Positions 44,217 through 53,550 of a stretch of DNA of 64,000 bases are shown piece after piece (positions within the stretch are counted from its first letter, which is position 1; each line of letters opens with the position of its first letter). The notes under the pieces were generated by a model. That model was not told where the DNA came from. It saw nothing but the letters and a program-made list of their open reading frames with translations, and made no database searches. Position numbers and translations under genes: made by a program. The DNA lies in contig UQQR01000006.1 in the NCBI GenBank assembly GCA_900543215.1, positions 10,389-74,388 of the forward strand, written 5' to 3'. The stretch is from an uncultured Oscillospiraceae bacterium. Lineage in GTDB: Bacteria; Bacillota; Clostridia; Oscillospirales; Acutalibacteraceae.

Positions 44217-44246
44217 TTCACAAAAGCGAAATGTGTATGTTAAAAT
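44217..44246 (+). promoter_or_regulatory. Promoter of the C39-like peptidase gene
   Basis: TTCACA (44217-44222) and TGT-TAAAAT (44238-44246), spacer 18 between hexamers, 31 bases before the start codon. Confidence 0.5.
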
Positions 44247-44277
44247 AAGACAGTATTAAAAAAACAGGATTGATAAA

Positions 44278-45132
44278 ATGAGAACAAAAAGAAAAAGGAA
44301 GAATAAGGGCGGCGGGATTCTTTTAACCGTTTTCATCTTTTGCGTTTTGATTTCTGTGTCGGTTCTTTGCTTTTTCGGGTATAAAGAGCTTGACCCGACA
44401 GGCGCATTTTTTAAAGCGGATAAAGACAATTCCGCGGAAGCGGAGCATATAATTTCGGAAGCGGAGCATACACCGAACTCGGATAAATCAGAACAAACAT
44501 ACAGCTTTCCGATGCAAAGCGCAGACGAAACGCCGATAATTAAGCCCCAAAACAAAACAAAGCTTTTAAAAGCCGAAAACATATATCAAAGGGATAAATG
44601 GCCTACCGGCTGTGAAAGTGTTACGGCGGTTATGGCGCTTAAATATGCCGGAGTTGATATTTCGGTCAATGATTTTATCGACAATTATCTTGAAAGGACA
44701 GCGGCGCCTTTTAACCCCAATCTTTCCTTCGGCGGAAGTCCGTATGACAGCGGAGGCTGGGGTTGTTACTCGCCTGTCATTAAAAATGCGCTTGATAAGC
44801 TTTTTCGGGGAACAAAGCACAGTGCGGAGCTTTTAGCCGGCGTTCCTGTTGAAACGCTTTGCGCAAAATACATTGATAACGGAACACCGGTTATTTTCTG
44901 GGCGACTATTAATATGGCAAAGCCGACTTTAAGCCCTGATAAATGGGTTTATAAAGGCGAAACGATTGATTATTGGATAATACCCGAGCATTGCTTACTG
45001 CTTGTAGGCTATGACGGAAACAATTATATTTTTTGCGATTCGTGGAAAAAGAATAATTACACCTATTACTCGAAAGAAAAAACAGTTGCCGCATACAAAG
45101 GTATGTATTCTCAGGCAATTATAATTAAATAG
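44278..45132 (+). CDS. C39-like (DUF3335/peptidase C39_2) secreted cysteine protease-like protein
   Basis: 284 residues. A basic N-terminus and one membrane helix (about 13-34) anchor it outside the cell. A charged linker contains the near-repeat SAEAEHIISEAEH, from a 15-base direct repeat at 44435 and 44456. The C39-like domain has the Cys in DKWPTGCESVTAVMALKYAG, the His in EHCLLLVGYDG and Asp in FCDSW. Such proteins are often annotated C39 family peptidase; substrate is unknown. It is divergent from the ABC pair and followed by a terminator. Confidence 0.85.
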   Translation: MRTKRKRKNKGGGILLTVFIFCVLISVSVLCFFGYKELDPTGAFFKADKDNSAEAEHIISEAEHTPNSDKSEQTYSFPMQSADETPIIKPQNKTKLLKAENIYQRDKWPTGCESVTAVMALKYAGVDISVNDFIDNYLERTAAPFNPNLSFGGSPYDSGGWGCYSPVIKNALDKLFRGTKHSAELLAGVPVETLCAKYIDNGTPVIFWATINMAKPTLSPDKWVYKGETIDYWIIPEHCLLLVGYDGNNYIFCDSWKKNNYTYYSKEKTVAAYKGMYSQAIIIK

Positions 45133-45135
45133 TCG

Positions 45136-45180
45136 CAAAACCTCTGTAAAAAGCATAAAATACAGAGGTTTTGATTTTTT
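45136..45180 (+). terminator. Terminator of the C39-like gene
   Basis: A 13-bp perfect stem (45136-45148 with 45161-45173) is followed by ATTTTTTT. Confidence 0.85.
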
Positions 45181-45193
45181 TACGCTTTTTCGG

Positions 45194-45222
45194 TTGCCAA
45201 TATTATTATTTTGTGGTATTAT
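45194..45222 (+). promoter_or_regulatory. Promoter of murI
   Basis: TTGCCA (45194-45199) and an extended -10 TGG-TATTAT (45214-45222), spacer 17, 31 bases before murI. Confidence 0.65.
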
Positions 45223-45253
45223 TAATTGAATATATTTTTAAGGGGTTGATTGC

Positions 45254-46072
45254 ATGGCGGACAGTCGTGCAATAGGCATTTTTGATTCGGGTCTCGGCGG
45301 TCTTACCGTTGCGAGGGAAGTAATAAGCCGTCTTCCGAATGAGGATATTATTTATTTCGGCGATACGGGGCGTGTGCCTTACGGCTCAAGAAGCCGAGAG
45401 ACAATAAAAAAATATGCTCTCCAGGATGAAGGCTTTTTGCTTAAGCACAATGTAAAGCTTATTATAGCGGCTTGCGGTACGGTTTCCTCGGTTGCGGGGG
45501 ACGCCGCAAAGGATCTGCCCGTGCCGTATTTTGAAATGGTCACCCATGCGGCAAGGGCGGCGGTCGCAGCTACAAAAAGCGGAAAAATCGGTGTTATAGG
45601 CACCGCGGCAACAGTCGGAAGCGGAAGCCATAAACGGGAAATTTTAAAGCTTATGCCAAAGGCGGAGGTTACTGCCTGCAGTTGTTCGCTTTTCGTTCCG
45701 CTTGTTGAGGTCGGCTGGTATTCCGACGATGATGTTGTGGTTAAGGAAACGGTAAAACGCTACCTTGCTCCGATAATCGACGCAGGCTGTGATACGCTGA
45801 TACTCGGCTGTACGCATTATCCGGTTCTGCAAAGCGTAATAGGCGAGGTAGTGGGCAGTAATGTAACACTTATAAACCCGGGAATTGCCGTAGCTGAGGC
45901 GGTTAAGGACTATCTTGCTTCGGCTGACAGCGAAAGCGAGAGTAAAACCGCGGGCAATCACGAATTTTTTGTTACGGATAAGCCGTATTCGTTCAAAACG
46001 CTTGCGGCGGTGCTGCTCGGTGAAAAAATCAATGAGGATAAGGTAAAACAGGTGGAGCTTGACAGCTTATGA
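45254..46072 (+). CDS. murI: Glutamate racemase
   Basis: 272 residues. Makes D-glutamate for peptidoglycan with two catalytic Cys: Cys74 in IIAACGTVSS and Cys186 in LGCTHYP. FDSGLGGLTV and YFGDTGRVPYG are present. The residue after Cys74, normally Asn (ACNTAS), is Gly here. Its end overlaps the DUF1934 gene by four bases. Confidence 0.93.
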   Translation: MADSRAIGIFDSGLGGLTVAREVISRLPNEDIIYFGDTGRVPYGSRSRETIKKYALQDEGFLLKHNVKLIIAACGTVSSVAGDAAKDLPVPYFEMVTHAARAAVAATKSGKIGVIGTAATVGSGSHKREILKLMPKAEVTACSCSLFVPLVEVGWYSDDDVVVKETVKRYLAPIIDAGCDTLILGCTHYPVLQSVIGEVVGSNVTLINPGIAVAEAVKDYLASADSESESKTAGNHEFFVTDKPYSFKTLAAVLLGEKINEDKVKQVELDSL

Positions 46073-46494
46073 TGAAGGATGTAATTATAAATATAAAGGG
46101 TCGCCAGGGTCTCGGAGACGAGCTTGATACAATAGAGCTTACTACCGACGGACGGTTCGGCGAAAAAAACGGAAGCTATTATATGACATATGACGAAAGC
46201 GCAATGTTAGGTCTTGAAAATGTAAAGACAGCGCTTTACATAAAACCCGGAAATTCGGTTATACTTCAGCGCTCGGGCGATGTGGAAAGCCGCCTTGTAG
46301 TTGAGGAGGGAAAAAGAAGCACCTGCTATTATAACACTCCGCAGGGCGAGCTGCTTATCGGTATTTTCGGGGAGTCCGTAAAAACAGAGCTTAATTCGGG
46401 CGGCGGAAAAATCCATATGAAGTATACTATTGATTCAAATTTAAATCTTATCAGCCGCAATACGGTTGATATTTCGGTAAAAGGAGCGGAATAA
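46069..46494 (+). CDS. DUF1934 (YwiB-like) beta-barrel protein
   Basis: 141 residues, mostly beta strand with alternating pattern (GRFGEKNGSYYMTYDESAM and LLIGIFGESVKTELN), fitting the YwiB/DUF1934 calycin-like barrel. Function is unknown. In B. subtilis ywiB also lies directly before argS, so the pairing is conserved. It overlaps murI by four bases and argS follows after the stop. Confidence 0.85.
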   Translation: MMKDVIINIKGRQGLGDELDTIELTTDGRFGEKNGSYYMTYDESAMLGLENVKTALYIKPGNSVILQRSGDVESRLVVEEGKRSTCYYNTPQGELLIGIFGESVKTELNSGGGKIHMKYTIDSNLNLISRNTVDISVKGAE

Positions 46495-48183
46495 ATGTCG
46501 GTTTTGGTAGCAAAGGCAAAGCAGCAGGTATTTTCCTGTATTACAGCCGCCGCAGACGCGGCAATTAAAAGCGGAGAGCTTGAAAAGGCGGAGCTGAACG
46601 ATTTTTCGGTCTCTGCACCCGCAAGCAGGGAACACGGCGATTATGCGGCGAACGCCGCTATGGTTTGGGCAAAAAGCTTTCATAAAGCGCCGAGACAGAT
46701 TGCGGAGATTTTAAACGGTCATTTCGACTTTTCTGGAACCTACATTGAAAAATGCGAAATTGCGGGTCCGGGCTTTATAAACTTCTTTTTGTCGGACGAT
46801 TATTATGCCGATATAATTTCGGACACTCTTGAAAAGGGGAAAGACTACGGCAGAAGCGATTACGGCAAGGGCAAGCGTGTTTTGGTGGAATTTGTTTCCG
46901 CCAACCCCACGGGTCCTATGCACATAGGAAACGCAAGGGGAGGAGCGCTCGGCGACTGTTTGGCTTCGGTTCTTGACGCCGCAGGATTTTACACGGAACG
47001 GGAATTTTACATTAATGACGCCGGAAATCAGATAAATAAATTTGCGCTGTCGCTCGACCTCAGATACAGGCAATTATTTGAGGACGGCGTTGAAATGCCC
47101 GAGGACTCATATCACGGCGAGGATATTATTAACCACGCAAAGGCTTTTGCGGAAATTTATTCCGACAGCTATATGACAAAAAGCGAGGAAGAAAGAAGAA
47201 AGGCGCTGGTCGATTTTGTGCTTCCCAAAAATATTAAGGGACTTCACGACGACCTTGCAAAATACCGTATACATTACGATACTTGGTTTAAAGAAAGCAC
47301 GCTTCACAAAAACGGCGAAACCGCAAGAATAATTGAGCTGTTAAAGGAAAGCGGCTATACCTATACGGCTGAGGACGCTTTATGGTTTAAGGCCACCGAT
47401 TTCGGCTGTGACAAGGATTTTGTGCTTGTACGCGCAAACGGTGTTCCGACCTATGTTGTACCCGATATTGCTTATCACTACAATAAGCTTGTCGTGCGCA
47501 AATTCGATAAGGCAATAGATGTGCTCGGTGCGGACCATCACGGCTATGTACCGCGCCTTAAGGCGGCGCTTACCGCTCTCGGCGTTCCAGCGGACAGGCT
47601 TGACGCCGTGCTTATGCAGATGGTCCGTCTTGTTCGTGACGGCGAGGTAATTAAGGCTTCAAAGCGTTCGGGCAAGGCGATAACTCTTGTAACGCTTCTT
47701 GACGAGGTGCCGATAGACGCCGCAAGATTCTTCTTTAACCTGCGTGAGCCTAACAGCCATTTTGATTTCGACCTTGACTTGGCGGTCAACGAGTCAAATT
47801 CAAACCCCGTTTATTATGTTCAGTACGCATATGCGAGAATTTGCAGTATTTTCCGCAACTTAAAGGCGGAGGGCGTGGAGTTGCGCCGTTGTACTTCGGA
47901 CGAATTAAAGCTTTTAAACACTGCGGAGGAACGGGAGCTTATACTCCATATAGCCTCGCTTACAGATGAAATTATCGCAAGCGCAAAGGATTACGATCCC
48001 GCAAGGATAACGCACTATGTCTGCGAGCTTGCAACCAAATTCCATAAGTTCTATGCCTCCTGCCGTGTAAAGGGGATTGACGAGCCGCTTATGCAGGCGC
48101 GCCTTAACCTTTGCGAAAGCACAAGAACCGTAATAAAAAATGTGCTTGACCTTATTAAGGTCACAGCTCCCGAAAAAATGTAA
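46495..48183 (+). CDS. argS: Arginyl-tRNA synthetase
   Basis: 562 residues, class I synthetase: additional N-terminal domain, HIGH-type motif in ANPTGPMHIGNARGG, KMSK-like KASKRSGK, and the C-terminal anticodon-binding DALR domain (VYYVQYAYARICSIF at its start). Standard length. It is in an operon with murI and the YwiB-like gene; pncB follows 15 bases after. Confidence 0.96.
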   Translation: MSVLVAKAKQQVFSCITAAADAAIKSGELEKAELNDFSVSAPASREHGDYAANAAMVWAKSFHKAPRQIAEILNGHFDFSGTYIEKCEIAGPGFINFFLSDDYYADIISDTLEKGKDYGRSDYGKGKRVLVEFVSANPTGPMHIGNARGGALGDCLASVLDAAGFYTEREFYINDAGNQINKFALSLDLRYRQLFEDGVEMPEDSYHGEDIINHAKAFAEIYSDSYMTKSEEERRKALVDFVLPKNIKGLHDDLAKYRIHYDTWFKESTLHKNGETARIIELLKESGYTYTAEDALWFKATDFGCDKDFVLVRANGVPTYVVPDIAYHYNKLVVRKFDKAIDVLGADHHGYVPRLKAALTALGVPADRLDAVLMQMVRLVRDGEVIKASKRSGKAITLVTLLDEVPIDAARFFFNLREPNSHFDFDLDLAVNESNSNPVYYVQYAYARICSIFRNLKAEGVELRRCTSDELKLLNTAEERELILHIASLTDEIIASAKDYDPARITHYVCELATKFHKFYASCRVKGIDEPLMQARLNLCESTRTVIKNVLDLIKVTAPEKM

Positions 48184-48198
48184 CGGAGATATTTTGCA

Positions 48199-49644
48199 AT
48201 GAATAACAATACAGCTAAAAATCTTACAATGATTATGGACCTTTACGAGCTTACGATGTCAAACGGCATTTTTGACAGCGACAGGCGTAATGAAATAACT
48301 TATTTCGATATGTTCTTCCGCCGCGTGCCCGATGACGGCGGCTATGCCATTATGGCAGGAATAGAACAGCTTATTGAGTATATGAACAATTTGGAGTTTT
48401 CAGACGATGATATTGCTTATTTAAGAGGTTTAAAATTATTTTCCGATGGTTTTATAGACTATCTTAAGGATTTTAAATTCACCTGTGATGTCTGGGCAAT
48501 GCCCGAGGGTACGGTTATCTTTCCGCGCGAGCCGATAGTAACCGTAAGAGGTCCCGCAATGCAGGCTATGATGCTTGAAACAATGCTTTTGCTTACAATA
48601 AATCATCAGTCACTTATTGCTACAAAGGCTAACCGTATCGCAAGAGCCGCCGACGGAAGACCCGTAATGGAGTTCGGCGCACGCCGCGCTCACGGCTACG
48701 GCGCCGCATATTACGGAGCAAGAGCCGCGGTTATAGGCGGTTGTGCAGGCACCTCCTGTCTGCTTACGGCAAAAGATTTTGATGTTCCGCCGTCAGGCAC
48801 TATGGCGCACAGCTGGGTACAGCTTTTTGATGACGAATATTCGGCGTTTAAAGCGTATGCCGAAAAATATCCGGATAGTTGTATGCTTCTTGTAGATACT
48901 TATAATGTGCTGAAATCGGGCATACCGAATGCGATAAAGGTGTTTGACGAGGTGTTAAAGCCGCTCGGTAAGAGGCCTCTCGGCATCAGAATAGACAGCG
49001 GAGATATTACCTACATTACTAAAAAGGCACGCAAAATGCTTGACGACGCAGGCTACAGCGACTGTAAGATATGCGTTTCAAACTCGCTTGACGAATACCT
49101 TATCAGGGATATGATCTTCCAGGGCGCAAAGGTTGACAGCTACGGAGTAGGAGAGAGACTTATCACAGCTTCAAGCGAAGCGGTTTTCGGCGGAGTTTAC
49201 AAGCTTGCTGCTGTTGAAAGAAACGGGGAAATAATCCCGAAAATCAAAATCAGCGAAAATCCGGCTAAGATCACACTGCCCGGTGTTAAAATTCCGTGGA
49301 GACTTTACGACCGCACAACGGGCAAAGCCATTGCGGATGTAATAACCTTGGGCGACGAGAAAATTTCCACCGACGAGCCGTATGAAATTTTCGACCCCGA
49401 GCATACCTGGAAACGCAAGGTGGTAACGGATTTTGTTGCCAAAAAGCTTCAGGTTAAAATCTTTGATAAGGGCAGACAGGTTTATACATCTCCGAGTGTT
49501 AAGGAAATATCAAAATTCCGTGCCGAACAGGTAGATTCGCTTTGGGATGAGGTTACAAGATTTGAAAATCCGCATACCTACTATGTCGACCTTTCGGAAA
49601 AGCTGTGGAATTTGCGTGACGAACTACTTAACGAATTGCATTAA
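48199..49644 (+). CDS. pncB: Nicotinate phosphoribosyltransferase
   Basis: 481 residues of the NAPRTase family, joining nicotinate and PRPP to make nicotinate mononucleotide for NAD salvage. Family blocks are DLYELTMSNGIF, MEFGARRAHGYGAAYYGARA with the phosphorylated-enzyme His, and LGIRIDSGDITYITKKARKM. It is of the shorter Gram-positive type. CGGAGA precedes the ATG. Confidence 0.95.
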   Translation: MNNNTAKNLTMIMDLYELTMSNGIFDSDRRNEITYFDMFFRRVPDDGGYAIMAGIEQLIEYMNNLEFSDDDIAYLRGLKLFSDGFIDYLKDFKFTCDVWAMPEGTVIFPREPIVTVRGPAMQAMMLETMLLLTINHQSLIATKANRIARAADGRPVMEFGARRAHGYGAAYYGARAAVIGGCAGTSCLLTAKDFDVPPSGTMAHSWVQLFDDEYSAFKAYAEKYPDSCMLLVDTYNVLKSGIPNAIKVFDEVLKPLGKRPLGIRIDSGDITYITKKARKMLDDAGYSDCKICVSNSLDEYLIRDMIFQGAKVDSYGVGERLITASSEAVFGGVYKLAAVERNGEIIPKIKISENPAKITLPGVKIPWRLYDRTTGKAIADVITLGDEKISTDEPYEIFDPEHTWKRKVVTDFVAKKLQVKIFDKGRQVYTSPSVKEISKFRAEQVDSLWDEVTRFENPHTYYVDLSEKLWNLRDELLNELH

Positions 49645-49657
49645 AAGGGGAATTTCG

Positions 49658-50227
49658 ATGAAAAAGCTTTTATCTGTATTTTTGTGCTTAATTACGGCGT
49701 TTGCCTTTGCCGCCTGCGGCGGTAAAGAGAAAAATAAGGATGTTGCCAAGGTCGACCTTGAATACTATGCGAATTTAGGTCAGATACCCGAATGTAAATA
49801 CAAGCTCGGCGACAATGCGGATACTGTGGAATCGGAGCTTTCGGCCGAATACGAAAAAGCGGGAGAAGCGGGCGAGAACGCGGTTTATGAAGTGACTGAG
49901 GGTGAAAAGACCGTCCGTATAGACAGCGGAGATTTCCTTTATTACTATGTAAAGGACAATAAGAACGCCGGAATTTCCTACATTGTCTCGCTTGATACCG
50001 CTTACGGGTTTGCTTCTGGCACACCGTTGCTTGAGGTTACAAATTCACTTAAGGGCTTTGATTATACAGAGGAAACGGCAGATGAAAACAATACCTTTTT
50101 CCTTTTAGGCTCGCAAAGTCCTACCGTTTTAAAGTATAGCTTTGATAAAAATTCGGTGCTGTTCGTATTTGACGAAAACTCGCTTTGCGCGGTCGCCGTA
50201 TACAGCGCCGAAAACTGGAATGTTTAG
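49658..50227 (+). CDS. Predicted lipoprotein of unknown function
   Basis: 189 residues. A lipoprotein signal peptide (KKLLSVFLCLITAFAFAAC) ends in a lipobox with Cys20. The mature part is acidic and has no motif I recognise. The frame is open 37 codons further upstream inside pncB; ATG at 49658 with AAGGGG upstream and the signal peptide fix the start. It lies between pncB and lon, nine bases before the latter. Confidence 0.8.
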   Translation: MKKLLSVFLCLITAFAFAACGGKEKNKDVAKVDLEYYANLGQIPECKYKLGDNADTVESELSAEYEKAGEAGENAVYEVTEGEKTVRIDSGDFLYYYVKDNKNAGISYIVSLDTAYGFASGTPLLEVTNSLKGFDYTEETADENNTFFLLGSQSPTVLKYSFDKNSVLFVFDENSLCAVAVYSAENWNV

Positions 50228-50235
50228 GAGAGATT

Positions 50236-52644
50236 ATGTCTGTAACAGTTGAAAACAGCTTGAATATAATGCCGGTTTTGCCGCTCAGGGGACTTGTGGT
50301 GTTCCCGGGTTCCGTGCTTTCGTTTGATGTGGCACGAAAAAAATCGGTTGCGGCGGTTAAATACGCAATGGAGCATAACCGCCTTATTTATACGGTCGCA
50401 CAAAAGGAAATTTACACCGAAGACCCCACGCCAGATGATGTTTACACAGTCGGCTGTGTCGCAAAGGTAAGACAGGTGCTTAAAATATCCGATTCCGTGG
50501 TTAAAATACTTGTAGAGGGCGTTTACCGCGCGGAGCACAAAAATTCCTTTGCCGAGGGCGGCGGTTATCTGTCGGCGGCTGTTGAGAAGCTCGAGGATAC
50601 GCCGGTAAAAAACCGTCCTGTTTATATGGAGTCGCTTGTAAGAAGAATAAGAACTCAATTTGAAAAATATGTCGAGGTGTATTCAAATGTTTCGCCCGAT
50701 ATTATAATGCAGGTCGCCGCGTTTGACGATGCGGGCAAGCTTGCGGATTTTATTGCTTCAAGCGTACCCGCGCCCTATGACGATAAGCAATATGTGCTTG
50801 AACAGACAAACCCCGTGCACCGTGCTAAAATTCTTATTGAAATGCTTAATAAGGAACGGGAAATCGGTGAAATAGATAAGCGCATAGGCGAAAAAACCAA
50901 GGCGGCTATTGACGAAAATCAGCGTGAGTATTATTTAAGAGAACAAATCAAAGCCATAAGCAACGAGCTTTACGGCGACGAGACAGCGGACGAAATTGAC
51001 GATTACCATACTAAAATCGAGGCGCTTAAAGCCGACGATTCGGTAAAGGAAGCGCTCCATTTGCAGGTAAACAAACTTGCAAAGATGCCCGGCGGCTCGC
51101 ACGAGGGAACTGTTGTAAGGAACTATCTTGACACCTGTCTTGAACTGCCGTGGAATAAGGACACAAAGACCCAAACCGATGTTAAAAAGGCTGAAAAGAT
51201 ACTTGACCGTGACATTTACGGAATGAAAAAGGTTAAAGAAAGAATACTTGAAATGCTTTCGGTATATACCTTAGCGCCCGATATTAAAGGTCAGATAATA
51301 TGTCTTGTAGGTCCTCCGGGCGTAGGCAAGACTTCAATCGGTAAAACAATTTCCGAGTGTATGGGCAGAAAATTTGCGAGAATTTCCCTCGGCGGAGTTC
51401 ACGACGAGGCGGAAATCAGAGGACACAGAAAAACCTACATAGGCGCCATGCCCGGTAAAATTATCGAAGCCGTAAAGCATGCGGGCAGCGGTAATCCGTT
51501 AATACTTCTTGATGAGGTAGATAAGCTCGGAAGCGATTATAAGGGCGACCCGTCCTCGGCTTTGCTTGAGGTGCTTGATCCCGAACAAAACGGCACATTT
51601 ACCGACAATTTTATCGAGATACCGTACGATTTAAGCAGAACGGTATTTATAGCCACCGCTAATGACGCCGGTACCATTCCGGCACCTCTGCTTGACCGTA
51701 TGGAGGTAATTGAGGTACCGAGCTATACCCGTGAAGAAAAATTCAATATCGCAAAACGGCACCTTGTTAAAAAGGTGTCTTTGCGCCACGGACTTACAGG
51801 TAAGAATTTTAAGATTACGGACGGGGCTATATATTGCCTTATTGATTTTTATACAAGAGAGGCAGGCGTGCGCCGTCTTGAACGCACGATAGCCTCGCTT
51901 TGCAGAAAGGCGGCTCGGCTTATTGCGTCGGGCGAGCAAAAATCCGTAACGGTAACTGAGCAAACAGCGGAAAAAATGCTCGGCCACAAGCGTTATAAGC
52001 CCGAATCCCTGCTTGAAATGGACAGCGTGGGCATAATTAACGGTCTTGCGTGGACGAGCGTGGGCGGCGAAATTATGCAGCTTGAAGTGGCTGTTATGGA
52101 CGGAACGGGCAAGGTTGAGCTTACGGGTTCTCTCGGTGATGTTATGAAAGAATCGGCAATGTCGGCGGTAAGCTATGTTCGTTCCAATGCGGCAAGGCTC
52201 GGCATAGACTCCGATTTTTATAAAAACCGTGATATTCATATTCACGCAACAGAGGCCGCGGTTCCCAAAGACGGACCCTCTGCCGGCGTTACAATAACCG
52301 TAGGGCTTGTTTCGGCGCTTACGGGTAAGCCTGTCAAAAAAGATATTGCAATGACAGGCGAGGTAACTATAAGGGGAAGAGTACTCCCGATAGGCGGCTT
52401 GCGTGAAAAATCAATGGCGGCGTACCGCGGCGGTATAAAAACAGTATTTATACCAAAGGATAATATTGCGGATCTTGATGAGGTTGATACAGTCGTAAAG
52501 GAAAAAGTACGCTTTGTTCCCGTTTCCGATGTTGACGAGATAATCCGCTGCGCTTATTCCGAGCCGGACAGTGAAAAAAAGGAAAGTCCTGTTTTTCCTC
52601 CCGTTATTAAATCGCCTATAAGTGCCGGCAGAATAAGTCAGTAG
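50236..52644 (+). CDS. lon: ATP-dependent protease Lon
   Basis: 802 residues: N-terminal substrate-binding LON domain (MPVLPLRGLVVFPGSVLSF), AAA+ domain with GPPGVGKTSIGK and LLDEVDKLGSDYKGDPSSAL, and protease domain with catalytic Ser in PKDGPSAGV and Lys in PIGGLREKSMAAYRGG. ATG at 50236 with TAGGAGAG upstream is chosen over an upstream in-frame start inside the lipoprotein gene. lon followed by ysxC is also the B. subtilis order. Confidence 0.96.
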   Translation: MSVTVENSLNIMPVLPLRGLVVFPGSVLSFDVARKKSVAAVKYAMEHNRLIYTVAQKEIYTEDPTPDDVYTVGCVAKVRQVLKISDSVVKILVEGVYRAEHKNSFAEGGGYLSAAVEKLEDTPVKNRPVYMESLVRRIRTQFEKYVEVYSNVSPDIIMQVAAFDDAGKLADFIASSVPAPYDDKQYVLEQTNPVHRAKILIEMLNKEREIGEIDKRIGEKTKAAIDENQREYYLREQIKAISNELYGDETADEIDDYHTKIEALKADDSVKEALHLQVNKLAKMPGGSHEGTVVRNYLDTCLELPWNKDTKTQTDVKKAEKILDRDIYGMKKVKERILEMLSVYTLAPDIKGQIICLVGPPGVGKTSIGKTISECMGRKFARISLGGVHDEAEIRGHRKTYIGAMPGKIIEAVKHAGSGNPLILLDEVDKLGSDYKGDPSSALLEVLDPEQNGTFTDNFIEIPYDLSRTVFIATANDAGTIPAPLLDRMEVIEVPSYTREEKFNIAKRHLVKKVSLRHGLTGKNFKITDGAIYCLIDFYTREAGVRRLERTIASLCRKAARLIASGEQKSVTVTEQTAEKMLGHKRYKPESLLEMDSVGIINGLAWTSVGGEIMQLEVAVMDGTGKVELTGSLGDVMKESAMSAVSYVRSNAARLGIDSDFYKNRDIHIHATEAAVPKDGPSAGVTITVGLVSALTGKPVKKDIAMTGEVTIRGRVLPIGGLREKSMAAYRGGIKTVFIPKDNIADLDEVDTVVKEKVRFVPVSDVDEIIRCAYSEPDSEKKESPVFPPVIKSPISAGRISQ

Positions 52645-52653
52645 GTAAGTCTT

Positions 52654-53235
52654 ATGAATTATAACAATGCAGTTTTTGAAAAAGCATATGCTACACCAGA
52701 ACAGCTGGAAATTTCCGATTTGCCTGAATTTTGCTTTTGCGGCCGCTCGAATGTCGGAAAATCCTCGCTTATCAATCGTGTTTTGGGCAGAAAATCTATT
52801 GCGCGTGTAAGCTCAAAGCCCGGAAAAACAATTACCGTAAACTTTTATAAGGTTGACGGCGTAAGGCTTGTTGATTTGCCGGGTTACGGTTACGCAAAGG
52901 TTCCGTTTGCCGAAAAGAGCCGTTGGTCGCTTCTTATGGAGCATTATTTCCGCTCGGGCAGGGATATAAGAATGGTTTTTCAGCTTATTGATATGCGGCA
53001 TCCGGCAACCGATTTTGATATTTCTATGCTTGAATTTTTGCGGCATATGAATATCCCGTACAAGGTTATTCTCACAAAATCGGATAAACTTAACAAAACC
53101 GAAACCGAGCAAAGACTTTCACTTATAAGGGAAGAACTCGGCAGTCTATCGCACGGTACGGATATTATTCCGTTCTCTTCGCTTAAGGGAACGGACGGCG
53201 AGCTGATAAGGCAGATTATTGAAAATAATATGTGA
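52654..53235 (+). CDS. ysxC: Ribosome biogenesis GTPase YsxC/EngB
   Basis: 193 residues of the EngB family, needed for 50S assembly: G1 GRSNVGKSSLIN, G3 DLPGYGYAKV, G4 TKSDKLNK. Between lon and the asparagine T-box; no terminator was seen before the T-box promoter. Confidence 0.94.
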   Translation: MNYNNAVFEKAYATPEQLEISDLPEFCFCGRSNVGKSSLINRVLGRKSIARVSSKPGKTITVNFYKVDGVRLVDLPGYGYAKVPFAEKSRWSLLMEHYFRSGRDIRMVFQLIDMRHPATDFDISMLEFLRHMNIPYKVILTKSDKLNKTETEQRLSLIREELGSLSHGTDIIPFSSLKGTDGELIRQIIENNM

Positions 53236-53241
53236 TTATCG

Positions 53242-53270
53242 TTGACTTTTTATGCCGTAAATGGTATACT
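53242..53270 (+). promoter_or_regulatory. Promoter of the asnS-asnA operon
   Basis: TTGACT (53242-53247) and TATACT (53265-53270) with a 17-base spacer. RNA would start near 53277, right before the T-box. Confidence 0.8.
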
Positions 53271-53276
53271 TTATTT

Positions 53277-53533
53277 GTAAAATGCGACGATTGAGAGAAG
53301 TAGTATTGCTTAAAGACGCAAAGAGAGCCGGCGGCGCTGTGAATCCGGCCGTCCCGTGATACGAATAACACTCAGGAGCAGCAAGCCGAACACGCAATAA
53401 GTAGGTAAGCCGTATGTGATGCGTTAAATCATACCGTTTGGGTTTAAGTGACCGTTATGGTAAATTAGGTGGCACCGCGGATAGCGTCTATTCGTCCTAA
53501 TGCTTTAGGATAAATAGGCGCATTTTTATTTTT
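53277..53533 (+). promoter_or_regulatory. T-box riboswitch, asparagine specificity
   Basis: The stretch of about 300 bases before asnS is a complete T-box leader. It contains the hallmark AGGTGGCACCGCGG (53467-53480) that binds the 3' end of uncharged tRNA, followed by a terminator stem (53484-53500 with 53505-53521) and T-run. In stem I the AGTA-type bulge (about 53300) faces GAATAACACTC, where the specifier triplet AAC (53367-53369, an Asn codon) lies just before the closing stem. Uncharged tRNA-Asn should favour the antiterminator and switch on asnS and asnA. Confidence 0.93.
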
Positions 53534-53550
53534 TTAAGGAGCAGTGATCT

